From: DASXHY01 sp035552155
Lineage (GTDB): Bacteria; Verrucomicrobiota; Verrucomicrobiia; Limisphaerales; DASXHY01
Length of the DNA: 64,000 bases
Direction: 5' to 3'
Assembly (NCBI GenBank): GCA_035552155.1
Contig: DASZLX010000039.1
Location: forward strand, 1 to 64,000
In this document: positions 43,021 through 52,414 of the stretch, in pieces
Position numbering within the stretch: the first letter of the stretch is position 1
Layout: each line of letters begins with the position of its first letter
The notes under the pieces: generated by a model
What the model was told of the DNA's origin: nothing
Database searches by the model: none
Seen by the model: only the letters and a program-made list of their open reading frames with translations
Translations under genes and position numbers: made by a program

Positions 43021-43677
43021 ATGAACACAAAATATACAAGCTTCCGGACGAGCAGCTGGCAGCTGCCTTCCACGTTGATTGCAGTTGTGCTTTGGCTGTC
43101 GGCGGTTGTCATGGGGATGGCCCTGATTCTTCGTCATGCCAACACCCCCGGGGCTCAAAGCGAAACTCCATTGCATTGGCCCATGGGAAGCCGGATCTCG
43201 CTCGCGTCCAACCAACCGACGTTGATCATGTTTGCTCATCCCCGTTGTCCGTGCACCCGGGCCAGTTTGGCTGAATTGGATAGTTTAGTAGCGAATTGCC
43301 GTGGCTATTTCAGTGCGCAAGTATGGTTTATTAAGCCGGCTGGCACCGACAATGATTGGACAAATTCTTCGATCTGGCACCAGGCCGCTGCGATTCCCGG
43401 CGTGGCCATTTACTGCGACGATAACGAAATTGAGAGCCGCCGATTCCATGCTGAAACTTCGGGACACACAGTGCTTTATAATCAAAAGGGAGTCTTACTG
43501 TTTCAAGGCGGAATTACCGCTTCCAGAGGGCATTTGGGCGACAATGCGGGATTGAGCGCATTGGAGCAGCTATTGCGGCGCACGATTACCAACCAGATCC
43601 AAACCAAGGTTTTCGGCTGCCCCCTTTACTCTAAATCTCGTCCTCAAGGAGAGACGCCATGCACCCCGCCAAAATAG
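43021..43677 (+). CDS. RedB-like membrane-anchored thioredoxin-fold protein
   Basis: 218 residues with one N-terminal membrane helix (STLIAVVLWLSAVVMGMALI, 17-36) and a periplasmic domain carrying MFAHPRCPCTRASLAELDSL (C76-P-C78). This resembles RedB-type proteins (thioredoxin-like, C-P-C), by memory. The end of the fold (TVLYNQKGVLLFQGGITASRGH) matches. It may be a redox-active or redox-sensing partner. Its stop lies 19 nt inside the next kinase gene, so the two are translated from the same transcript and perhaps work together: a thiol sensor feeding a membrane kinase. That link is inference from gene order. Confidence 0.72.
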   Translation: MNTKYTSFRTSSWQLPSTLIAVVLWLSAVVMGMALILRHANTPGAQSETPLHWPMGSRISLASNQPTLIMFAHPRCPCTRASLAELDSLVANCRGYFSAQVWFIKPAGTDNDWTNSSIWHQAAAIPGVAIYCDDNEIESRRFHAETSGHTVLYNQKGVLLFQGGITASRGHLGDNAGLSALEQLLRRTITNQIQTKVFGCPLYSKSRPQGETPCTPPK

Positions 43678-45605
43678 ACAAATCCCTCGAACGGGCCAAA
43701 TCGGAGCGCGCTGCGGAATTATTTAGTGAAGCAGAGTATTCCCTTCATCAAGGGACAGATCGGTTGTTCGCCAAGCTGATGTTATTTCAGTGGCTGGGGG
43801 GAATGGCCGCGGCTCTTCTAATTTCGCCTAAAACCTGGATTGGCGGCACGAGTGAGATACACGCTCACGTTTGGGCTTCCGTTTTTCTGGGAGGCGTGAT
43901 TGCTTTCTTACCCATCTATCTCGCCTGGAAACAACCGGGCGGTCTGGCCACGCGCCACACAATCGCGGTGGCACAAATGCTTTTTTCGGCACTGCTAATC
44001 GATTTAACAGGAGGCCGAATTGAAACCCACTTCCACATTTTTGGATCGCTCGCGTTTCTCGCGTTCTATCGTGATCCGAAGGTTCTGATTTCGGCAACCG
44101 TTGTCGTGGCACTGGATCACATGATCCGAGGCATTTTCTGGCCGCAATCTGTTTTTGGCATTTTGACCTCCAGCGACTGGCGTTGGGTGGAGCACGCAGG
44201 CTGGGTCGTTTTCGAAAACACGTTTCTGCTCCTTTCCATTCGGCAAAGCCTGAACGAAATGCATGCGGTGGCCGAACGGCAGGCGGCGCTGGAAAACATC
44301 AATACCAACATCGAGCGGCAGGTGATCGCCCGGACAGCGGAGTTGACGGCCGAAATTGGGGAACGCGAAAGGGTCGAGCAGGCGTTGCGCGAATCGCAGG
44401 GTCTCTATCACTCCCTGGTGGAGGAACTGCCCATCAGTGTTTATCGCAAGAATGCCGTGGGTGATTTTGTGTTCGCGAATTCCAACTTCTGCAAAGTGCG
44501 GGGCCTGACCCTGGAGCAAATTCTCGGCAAAACTGCAGCCGCACCGACGGCTGAAGACGTCGCGGACGCCAGGAACAATCAGCATGAAAAGATTATGCGA
44601 ACCGGCCAATCGATTGAATTGGAAGAAAGCTTTCCCAACTTGAGCGGCGGAACGAATTATTTCCATGCCATCAAGTTGCCCGTCCGCGACGCGACCGGCC
44701 AGATCGTCGGCTCTCAGGGAATTCACATTGATATCACCGAGCGGAAGCAAGCCGAGCAACAGCTTGGCCTGCTTCATAAGCAATTGGTGGACGCATCCCG
44801 GCAGGCGGGAATGGCAGAGGTCGCCACGAGCGTTCTTCATAACGTTGGGAACGTTCTCAACAGTGTCAACGTATCGGGATCGCTGATCTCGGAGCGGATG
44901 CGGAGTTCCAAAGTATCGAACGTTTCTAGAATTGCCGATTTGTTGCAAAAACAGGAAAACGATTTGGGAAATTTCTTCACGAATGATCCGAACGGAAAGA
45001 AATTGCCAAATTATATCACCCAGCTCGCTTCCGCTCTGAATGAAGAGCGAGACCTCATTCTGCGCGAAGTTGACTCATTGTCTGGGAACATCAGCCACAT
45101 CAAGGAAATCGTCACCATGCAACAAACCTATGCGAAGTCTGCGGGCGTTATCGAAACATTGAAAGTGACCGATCTGGTGGAAGACGCCATTCGCATGAAC
45201 GCGGGGGCGATGAATCGGCACCAGGTAAAAATCGTGTGCGAATTCGCCGAAGTGCCTGCGATTCCGACAGACCGTCACAAGATTCTCCAGATCCTTGTGA
45301 ACGTGCTGCGCAACGCAAAATATGCATGCGACGATTCCGGACGGAGCGATAAGCAAATTACCGTGCGAATCCACCATGGCGAAGGTCATGTGGTGATATC
45401 CGTTGCCGACAATGGCATTGGTATCCCGCCCGAAAACCTGACCCGCATTTTCAATCACGGGTTTACGACGCGCAAAGACGGTCACGGTTTTGGCCTTCAC
45501 AGCGGGGCGCTGTCAGCCAAAGAACTGGGCGGGTCACTGGTTGTGTCCAGTGAAGGAACTGGTAAAGGAGCCACCTTCACGCTTGATCTACCCCTAAACC
45601 AATAA
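43659..45605 (+). CDS. membrane sensor histidine kinase (MASE-like - PAS - kinase)
   Basis: 648 residues. About five membrane helices at 40-195 carry GGRIETHFHIFGSLAFLAFY, an integral-membrane sensory domain common in this phylum. A coiled coil (200-245) leads to a PAS domain (246-365, ending DITERKQAEQ). The kinase core starts MAEVATSVLHNVGNVLNSVN with phospho-His H394. The HATPase has LVNVLRNAKYACDD, VADNGIGIPPENL and GFTTRKDGHGFGLHSGA. It would autophosphorylate in response to a membrane or bound-ligand signal. No fused receiver, so it needs a separate acceptor. It overlaps the RedB-like gene by 19 nt. Confidence 0.93.
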   Translation: MHPAKIDKSLERAKSERAAELFSEAEYSLHQGTDRLFAKLMLFQWLGGMAAALLISPKTWIGGTSEIHAHVWASVFLGGVIAFLPIYLAWKQPGGLATRHTIAVAQMLFSALLIDLTGGRIETHFHIFGSLAFLAFYRDPKVLISATVVVALDHMIRGIFWPQSVFGILTSSDWRWVEHAGWVVFENTFLLLSIRQSLNEMHAVAERQAALENINTNIERQVIARTAELTAEIGERERVEQALRESQGLYHSLVEELPISVYRKNAVGDFVFANSNFCKVRGLTLEQILGKTAAAPTAEDVADARNNQHEKIMRTGQSIELEESFPNLSGGTNYFHAIKLPVRDATGQIVGSQGIHIDITERKQAEQQLGLLHKQLVDASRQAGMAEVATSVLHNVGNVLNSVNVSGSLISERMRSSKVSNVSRIADLLQKQENDLGNFFTNDPNGKKLPNYITQLASALNEERDLILREVDSLSGNISHIKEIVTMQQTYAKSAGVIETLKVTDLVEDAIRMNAGAMNRHQVKIVCEFAEVPAIPTDRHKILQILVNVLRNAKYACDDSGRSDKQITVRIHHGEGHVVISVADNGIGIPPENLTRIFNHGFTTRKDGHGFGLHSGALSAKELGGSLVVSSEGTGKGATFTLDLPLNQ

Positions 45606-45616
45606 GCAAAAACTTT

Positions 45617-47461
45617 ATGAATTTCAGCCCGGATCAAAACGGTCGCATCCTGATCATCGATGATAATAAAGCCATCCACGATGACTTCCGAAAAATATTA
45701 ACCCGCTCTGGATTGTCGGCTGCGAGCATGAACGCAGCCGAAGCTGAACTGTTCGGCACCGAAGTGACAGAATCCCGCACGCCCAATTTTGAAATCGATT
45801 GCGCCTCTCAAGGCAAAGAAGGCCTCGATTTGATTGAGGAGAGTCTCCGGCAAAAACGTCCGTATGCCATGGCCTTCGTGGATGTCCGCATGCCTCCCGG
45901 CTGGGACGGCATCGAAACGACCGCTAAAATCTGGGAAAAATATCCCGACCTGCAAGTCGTCATTTGCACGGCATATTCGGATTATTCCTGGGAGGAAATG
46001 GCCAAACGGCTGAACTATTCCGACCGGCTGGTAATCTTAAAAAAACCGTTCGATACGATCGAGGTTTTACAACTAGCTGCGTCCATGAGCGCGAAGTGGC
46101 GGCTATCTCAGCAAGCCAAATTACGCATGCGCGATCTGGAGAACCTTGTCCAGGAGCGCACGACTGTCCTGCAAAAAACCAACGCCGACCTTGTTATCGC
46201 CAATGAGTTGCTGCAGATCGCGCGAGAAAAAACCCAACAGATGGCTGAGGCCGCATTCTCGGCCAGCCGGGCCAAGGGGGATTTTCTGGCGAATATGAGT
46301 CATGAAATCCGCACGCCGATGAACGGCGTCATTGGTGTCACCAATCTTTTGCTGGACACACAGCTGACTCGCGAACAACGCGATTTTGCGGAAACGATCC
46401 GCACGAGTGGGGAGGCGCTGCTGACCTTGATCAACGACATTCTCGATTTCTCGAAAATCGAAGCGGGGAAAATGACGGTGGAAAAAGTAGATTTTGATTT
46501 GCGCGAGGTCATGATGAGCTCGGTGACTTTGTTAACACCGCGCGCCCAGGCATGCGGCCTCGCGCTCACGCATTCACTCGGGGAAGGTATTCCCGCTACT
46601 CTCGCGGGTGACCCATCCCGATTGCGGCAGATCCTCCTGAATCTGCTGGGGAATGGCATCAAGTTCACGAAGACCGGATCTGTGTCCCTGCAAATCACCC
46701 AGCTGGAAGAAACGGACAATGACCTTCGATTGAAATTCACTGTCCGCGACACGGGTATTGGCATTCCTGAAAGCGTTCAAAAAGCTCTATTTCAACCATT
46801 CACCCAGGGGAACACATCCACCACGCGCGAGTTCGGCGGCACTGGTTTGGGGTTGGCGATTTGTCGCCGGCTCGTCGAATTAATGGGCGGCGAAATCGCC
46901 GTGGAGAGCATGCTAGGTCAGGGCTCCACGTTCTGGTTCACGCTCCGTTTGGCAAAGACAAAATCCTCTGGTGCGCAGGCCGGAGTGGGCGTGGCGATAA
47001 AAGCCGCCGGCGCTGGCTCGATGCTTCCGAACGGTATAACCGTATTGTTAGCCGAAGATAACAAGATCAACCAAATGGTTGGGGTGAGACAGTTGAAGAA
47101 ACTGGGCTTCGCAGTGGAAGTTGCAGAAACCGGGACTCAAGCGGTCGAAACCTGGCTGAAAATGAGATATCCCATTATTCTCATGGACTGTCAGATGCCC
47201 GAAATGGATGGCTACAAGGCGACTCAAAAAATCCGCGAGTTGGAACAGGAGCGTAGCCTCCCCCACACCTTCATCATAGCCATGACCGCGCACGCGATGC
47301 AGGGAGATCGCGAACTGTGTCTCGCGGCCGGTATGGACGACTACCTTTCAAAACCCGTGAATGTTGGAGAACTGAAATCAAAATTGGACCGGGCAGAATC
47401 GTATCAGGAAGCAATCGCAAACCGAATGATACCGCAGGCGATGGAAAAAGCATCTCGCTAA
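45617..47461 (+). CDS. double-receiver hybrid histidine kinase
   Basis: 614 residues. An atypical N-terminal receiver (ILIIDDNKAIHDDF, acceptor D89 in AFVDVRMPPGWDG, then CTAYSDYSWEEM and VILKKPFD) has an insert of about 30 residues before its third strand. A coiled coil (165-220) precedes HisKA (GDFLANMSHEIRTPMNGVIG, H229) and HATPase (LRQILLNLLGNGIKFTKTG, VRDTGIGIP, GGTGLGLAICRRL). A standard receiver closes the protein (LLAEDNKINQM, LMDCQMPEMDG, DYLSKPV). The layout is that of phosphorelay kinases controlled by an upstream receiver. It is paralogous in its first 165 residues to the next gene. Confidence 0.95.
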   Translation: MNFSPDQNGRILIIDDNKAIHDDFRKILTRSGLSAASMNAAEAELFGTEVTESRTPNFEIDCASQGKEGLDLIEESLRQKRPYAMAFVDVRMPPGWDGIETTAKIWEKYPDLQVVICTAYSDYSWEEMAKRLNYSDRLVILKKPFDTIEVLQLAASMSAKWRLSQQAKLRMRDLENLVQERTTVLQKTNADLVIANELLQIAREKTQQMAEAAFSASRAKGDFLANMSHEIRTPMNGVIGVTNLLLDTQLTREQRDFAETIRTSGEALLTLINDILDFSKIEAGKMTVEKVDFDLREVMMSSVTLLTPRAQACGLALTHSLGEGIPATLAGDPSRLRQILLNLLGNGIKFTKTGSVSLQITQLEETDNDLRLKFTVRDTGIGIPESVQKALFQPFTQGNTSTTREFGGTGLGLAICRRLVELMGGEIAVESMLGQGSTFWFTLRLAKTKSSGAQAGVGVAIKAAGAGSMLPNGITVLLAEDNKINQMVGVRQLKKLGFAVEVAETGTQAVETWLKMRYPIILMDCQMPEMDGYKATQKIRELEQERSLPHTFIIAMTAHAMQGDRELCLAAGMDDYLSKPVNVGELKSKLDRAESYQEAIANRMIPQAMEKASR

Positions 47462-47477
47462 GGCATGAAGAAACGAA

Positions 47478-49310
47478 ATGAAAACTCCTAAAAATTCCAA
47501 TGGCAGATTGTTGATTATCGACGATAACCAAGCGATTCATGGGGATTTCGCAAAGATACTCGGCAGCGGTTCGAGCGAGAACGGCATGGCTGAGTTTGAA
47601 GCGGCTGCTTTTGGAGCCCCCACAGTATCAACGTCTCGGAATAGTTTTGACTTAAGTTCCGCGTTTCAGGGCCAGGAAGGGCTTCAGATGGTTCAGCGTG
47701 CGCTCGATGAAAACCGACCCTACGCGATGGCCTTTGTGGATATTCAAATGCCGCCCGGCTGGGATGGCGTCGAAACGGCGATGAAGATCTGGGAGGTTCA
47801 GCCTGATTTGCAGATAATCATCTGCACGGCTTACTCGGATTATTCCTGGGACGAAATGATTGCCAAAGTCGGCCGTTCCGACCAGTTGGTCATCTTGAAA
47901 AAACCATTCGACAATGTCGAAGTCTTCCAACTCGCCAACGCCATGACTAAAAAATGGCTTCTGTCAAAACAGGCGCAGTTGAAGCTCGAAGACATGGAAC
48001 GAACCATTCGAAGCCGGACGGCGGAACTTCACAGTTCGCACAGTGAGATGGAGACACTGCTCGCCTCTGTCTCCGCGGCCATTATCGGTTTGGATCGTGA
48101 CAAACGGGTTGTTCGATGGAATAACGCTTCCACAAATATTTTTGGCATTTCTCAGGATCAGATACTCGGCCAGCCACTATTCAAAGCTGGCATACAATGG
48201 AATTGGGAGCTTGTGCAACGTAGTATTGACGACTGTCAAAAGAACCGCATGGCAGTTGAATTGGACTGTGTCGAATACCGGAATGCCGGGGAACAAAACG
48301 GCTTTATAAATTTGGTCATCTCGCCATCCCAGTCGAGTGACAGCAAAAGTCTGGATATCATTCTGCTGGCAACCGAAATAACACAACGCCGGTCCGTCGA
48401 GGCGCAACTGCGCCAGGCGCAAAAACTCAAAGTGATCGGCCAGTTGGCTGCCGGCATTGCCCATGAACTCAATACACCGGCTCAATATGTGGGTGACAAC
48501 ACGAGCTTCCTTAAAGACGCCTTCCATAATTTCACCGGTGCAATTCAAGCCTGCCAAGACCTGCTGGCGAAAAGAAGTGAACTTACCCCTGAGTTGCTCG
48601 ATCAAACGGCAGCTCTCTTGAAAGTCAGCGATTTAGATTACCTTTCCGAACAAATTCCAGCCGCGCTCGACGAAACGTTGGAAGGCATAAAGCGCATTTC
48701 TGAAATCGTCAAGGCCATGAAAGATTTCTCGCATCCGGGAAGCCAGGGCAAAACGCCGTCCGATTTGAACAAGGCAATTAAAAGCACCGTAACCGTTTCT
48801 CGTAGTGAATGGAAGTATGTCGCAGATCTCACGCTCAAGTTGGAAGACACGCTTCCGCTTATCCCTTGCCTCGTTGGTGAATTCAATCAAGTGATCCTAA
48901 ACCTTATTGTCAATGCAGCACACGCGATTGGCGACGTCGCAAAAGAAACACCAAGCTCCAAGGGTGTGATCACCATCTCCACAAGTTTGAGTGGTAATTT
49001 TGTTGAAGTGCAAGTCGCAGACACAGGAACAGGAATACCGGAATCAGCACGAGAAAAATTATTTGAACCCTTCTTCACGACCAAGGAAGTCGGCAAAGGA
49101 ACAGGTCAGGGGCTGTTTATTGCACGAAACGTCATCGTAGAGAAGCACGGGGGAACGATTGACTTCGAAACTAAAATGGGGGCAGGCACCACCTTTATCA
49201 TCCGACTGCCGCTATCGAATTTAGAAAAACAAGGCGTGACACCGATCGACTCTCCGGCGCCAGAGACGTCGCTTGTAAACGCCAGCCATGGCGAGCGCGT
49301 GCTTGTTTAA
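47478..49310 (+). CDS. receiver - PAS - histidine kinase
   Basis: 610 residues. The N-terminal receiver closely resembles that of the preceding gene (RLLIIDDNQAIHGDFAKIL, acceptor D88 in AFVDIQMPPGWDG, CTAYSDYSWDEM, VILKKPFDNVEVFQLA). A PAS domain (about 187-302; AIIGLDRDKRVVRWNNASTN) leads to HisKA (GQLAAGIAHELNTPAQYVGD, H329) and HATPase (NQVILNLIVNAAHAIGD, VADTGTGIPESAREKLFEPF, GTGQGLFIARNVI). The C-terminus adds 30 polar residues without a receiver. Start ATG 47478 is 16 nt after the previous stop. Soluble, so presumably cytoplasmic. Confidence 0.94.
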   Translation: MKTPKNSNGRLLIIDDNQAIHGDFAKILGSGSSENGMAEFEAAAFGAPTVSTSRNSFDLSSAFQGQEGLQMVQRALDENRPYAMAFVDIQMPPGWDGVETAMKIWEVQPDLQIIICTAYSDYSWDEMIAKVGRSDQLVILKKPFDNVEVFQLANAMTKKWLLSKQAQLKLEDMERTIRSRTAELHSSHSEMETLLASVSAAIIGLDRDKRVVRWNNASTNIFGISQDQILGQPLFKAGIQWNWELVQRSIDDCQKNRMAVELDCVEYRNAGEQNGFINLVISPSQSSDSKSLDIILLATEITQRRSVEAQLRQAQKLKVIGQLAAGIAHELNTPAQYVGDNTSFLKDAFHNFTGAIQACQDLLAKRSELTPELLDQTAALLKVSDLDYLSEQIPAALDETLEGIKRISEIVKAMKDFSHPGSQGKTPSDLNKAIKSTVTVSRSEWKYVADLTLKLEDTLPLIPCLVGEFNQVILNLIVNAAHAIGDVAKETPSSKGVITISTSLSGNFVEVQVADTGTGIPESAREKLFEPFFTTKEVGKGTGQGLFIARNVIVEKHGGTIDFETKMGAGTTFIIRLPLSNLEKQGVTPIDSPAPETSLVNASHGERVLV

Positions 49311-49543
49311 GAATCATCGCTTCATTTTTTAGCCTGTAAGTAGCGCAAGGAAATACGGGAGTTCGAACTGACTGCACCGACACACATAGACAGTGAAACA
49401 GCCGGATGGCACTAGAAGGCAATGCAAGTATATTTCCAAGTTTACTTTTTTGCGATTGTCACTTAAAGTCTGTGGCGAAATCTCCCCGTTTTATTCATTC
49501 TGCAAGGGAGTAGACAGAAATTGGGATTCCTGGTTGGCACACT

Positions 49544-52414
49544 ATGCGGGCGGACCAGCAGTTAAAGGCTTCGCTAAAGGAAATCGACGACCTCAAGGCC
49601 GCCTTGGATCAGCACGCCATTGTCGCAATCACTGATCCGCAGGGGAAAATCACCTACGTCAACGACAAGTTTTGTGCGATCTCCAAATATTCCCGCGAGG
49701 AATTATTGGGACAGGATCATCGCATCATCAATTCGGGTTTTCATTCCAAAGAATTCATACGCGATCTGTGGACGACCATCACGCACGGAAAAGTTTGGAA
49801 AGGTGAAATCAAAAATAAGGCCAAGGATGGGTCGTTCTATTGGGTGGACACCACCATTGTCCCTTTTCTGAACGAGGACGGAAAGCCCCGCCAATACATC
49901 GCGATTCGCGCGGACATTACTGAGCGGAAGATGGCGACGGAAAAGCTCAGTGAGAGTGAGGACCGATTGCGGACGATGATTTCCAGCATTCGTGACTATG
50001 CAATTATCCTTTTGGACACGGAAGGCCGTGTGATGAGTTGGAATCTCGGTGCGGAACGAATCAAAGGCTGGCGGGCCGAAGAAATCGTGGGACATCACTT
50101 CTCGCGGTTTTATCCGCCGGAAACTATCGGAACCGGAAAGGCAGAAGGAGAGCTGCAAAAGGCCGCGCTAACCGGGTATTCTGAAGATGAAGGCTGGCGG
50201 GTTCGCAGGGATGGGTCGCGCTTTTGGTCGAGCGTAGTGATGACTGCGCTCCGCAATGCGGACGGAGACTTGCGTGGTTTCATTAAAGTGACGTGCGATC
50301 TCACTGCGCGTAGGAGCACGGAAAAGGCTATACGAAGGCAGGCCCGGCTGCTGGATATTTCGTTCGATGCCATCCTCGTATGGGAATTGGAAGGTGCGAT
50401 CACCTATTGGAACCAGGGCGCAGAGGCTTTGTATGGCTACTCTGCCAGCGAAGCAGTCGGACGAATCAGCCACGAATTATTGAAAACCAAGCACGAGCAG
50501 GGTGTGGAGTTCTTCAAAAGTGAATTGCAACGAGACGGTTCCTGGACGGGGGAACTTCAGCACACGACTAAAGACGGCCGGGTGATTACGGTCGAAACCA
50601 GGCAACGTCTGGTTCGCGAAGCCGACGGTCCCCTGATCGTGGTCGAGTCTAATCGCGATGTCACTGCGCGCAAAGGGTCTGAAGAAAAAATCCAGGCACA
50701 ACTGGCACGGTTGGCACTGCTCAACCAAATCACGCGTGCGATCGGAGAGCGCCAGGATCTCTCGAGTATTTTCCAAGTGGTGACCCGTGCTCTTGAGGAA
50801 CAATTGCCGGCCGATTTTTGCTGTGTCTGCCTTTACGACCCAGGATCCAATGCCCTTACCGTTGCCAATATGAGCATTGGTAGCGAAACGCTTGCCACCA
50901 CGTTAGCCATGTCCTGCGGCGCGCAGATAGCGATCGATGAGAATGGTCTCTCACGTTGCGTGCGGGGCCAGTTGGTTTATGAACCAGACATTGCGCGGGT
51001 GCCCATGGCCTTTCCACAGCGGCTGGCGAGCGCAGGGATTGGCGCGGTAGTCCTCTCGCCACTTTCGTCCGAGAGCCAGGTGTTCGGAGTATTGATTGTC
51101 GGACGCCGGCACGCGCGCAGTTTTATCAGCCCCGAGACGGAGTTCTTGCGACAATTAAGTGAACACGTTGCATTGGCCGCACATCAGGCCGAGATTTACG
51201 AGGCGTTGCAAAAAGCCTACGACGAACTGCGCCAGACTCAACAAGCCGTGATGCAACAGGAGCGGTTGCGCGTCTTGGGTCAGATGGCGAGTGGCATTGC
51301 CCACGACATCAACAACGCCATCTCTCCCGTCTCGCTCTATACCGATACCTTGCTGAAAAAGGAAACAAACCTGAGCCCGCGCGCGCGCGGCTATCTCGAA
51401 ATCATCCAACGATCCATTGATGACGTGGCCAGCACGGTGGGACGAATGCGGGAATTTTACCGTCAGCGCGAAACACAATTGCAATTGATGCCCGTATTGC
51501 TCAACCCACTCGTGGAGCAGGTCATCAACTTAACGCGAGCGAGGTGGCATGACATTCCGCAGCAGCAAGGGACCGTCATCGAACTGAAAACAGATCTTGT
51601 CTCCAATTTACCGGCGGTTCTGGGCATCGAAAGCGAGATTCGCGAGGCGTTGACCAATCTTATTTTCAACGCCGTTGATGCGATGCCCCAGGGGGGAACG
51701 TTGGAATTGCGGACTACCGCCAATCGGGAAGCAGTTCCTTCAATCACCCCCCCGCTCTCGCGTCAAGTGTGCGTTGAGATAAAGGATACGGGAATTGGGA
51801 TGAATGAAGAAACACGCCGCCGCTGTCTGGAACCCTTTTTTACAACCAAGGGGGAGCGGGGCACTGGACTCGGCTTGGCCATGGTCTACGGCATCGCTCG
51901 ACGACATAACGCAGAAGTCGAAATTGAGAGTGCGGTCGGGAAAGGCACGACCGTTCGATTGATTTTTCCGATGCCCGCGGGAACTGCCGGCGGAGTGTCG
52001 GGAATGAATGTCACGGAAATCGCAAACGTGCCGCGAATGCGCATCCTCGTCGTGGACGATGACCCCCTGGTTATTAAATCCCTGACCGACGCGCTGGAAA
52101 GCGAGGGTCACGAGGTCATCGCGACCAGTGGCGGGCAGGCAGGGATCGACGCATTTCGTGCGGCCTCCGTAAGCCGTGCCTTCGGAGCTGTCATTACGGA
52201 CTTGGGAATGCCTTATGTGGACGGACGCAAAGTAGCCAGCGCCATAAAAACGATTTCAGCATCCACACCGGTGATTATGCTCACCGGCTGGGGCCAACGC
52301 CTGGTGGCGGAAGGGGAAATTCCACCACATGTAGACTGCGTGCTCAGCAAACCACCCAAGTTAGGAGATTTGCAAGCTGCCTTCGCCCGATTTTGCAACC
52401 CCGCCAAACAATGA
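49544..52414 (+). CDS. multi-PAS/GAF hybrid histidine kinase
   Basis: 956 residues. PAS 1 (about 22-130, KITYVNDKFCAISKYSREEL), PAS 2 (145-258), PAS 3 (268-378) and GAF (390-550) are followed by HisKA (GQMASGIAHDINNAISPVSL, H587). HATPase has EALTNLIFNAVDAMPQGGTL and FTTKGERGTGLGLAMV. The C-terminal receiver reads RILVVDDDPLVIKSL, acceptor Asp in VITDLGMPYVDG and Lys in CVLSKPP. No membrane helices. The four sensor domains suggest redox, light or ligand input. It is separated from the previous gene by 233 nt, so it may have its own promoter; it overlaps the next gene by ATGA. Confidence 0.95.
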   Translation: MRADQQLKASLKEIDDLKAALDQHAIVAITDPQGKITYVNDKFCAISKYSREELLGQDHRIINSGFHSKEFIRDLWTTITHGKVWKGEIKNKAKDGSFYWVDTTIVPFLNEDGKPRQYIAIRADITERKMATEKLSESEDRLRTMISSIRDYAIILLDTEGRVMSWNLGAERIKGWRAEEIVGHHFSRFYPPETIGTGKAEGELQKAALTGYSEDEGWRVRRDGSRFWSSVVMTALRNADGDLRGFIKVTCDLTARRSTEKAIRRQARLLDISFDAILVWELEGAITYWNQGAEALYGYSASEAVGRISHELLKTKHEQGVEFFKSELQRDGSWTGELQHTTKDGRVITVETRQRLVREADGPLIVVESNRDVTARKGSEEKIQAQLARLALLNQITRAIGERQDLSSIFQVVTRALEEQLPADFCCVCLYDPGSNALTVANMSIGSETLATTLAMSCGAQIAIDENGLSRCVRGQLVYEPDIARVPMAFPQRLASAGIGAVVLSPLSSESQVFGVLIVGRRHARSFISPETEFLRQLSEHVALAAHQAEIYEALQKAYDELRQTQQAVMQQERLRVLGQMASGIAHDINNAISPVSLYTDTLLKKETNLSPRARGYLEIIQRSIDDVASTVGRMREFYRQRETQLQLMPVLLNPLVEQVINLTRARWHDIPQQQGTVIELKTDLVSNLPAVLGIESEIREALTNLIFNAVDAMPQGGTLELRTTANREAVPSITPPLSRQVCVEIKDTGIGMNEETRRRCLEPFFTTKGERGTGLGLAMVYGIARRHNAEVEIESAVGKGTTVRLIFPMPAGTAGGVSGMNVTEIANVPRMRILVVDDDPLVIKSLTDALESEGHEVIATSGGQAGIDAFRAASVSRAFGAVITDLGMPYVDGRKVASAIKTISASTPVIMLTGWGQRLVAEGEIPPHVDCVLSKPPKLGDLQAAFARFCNPAKQ

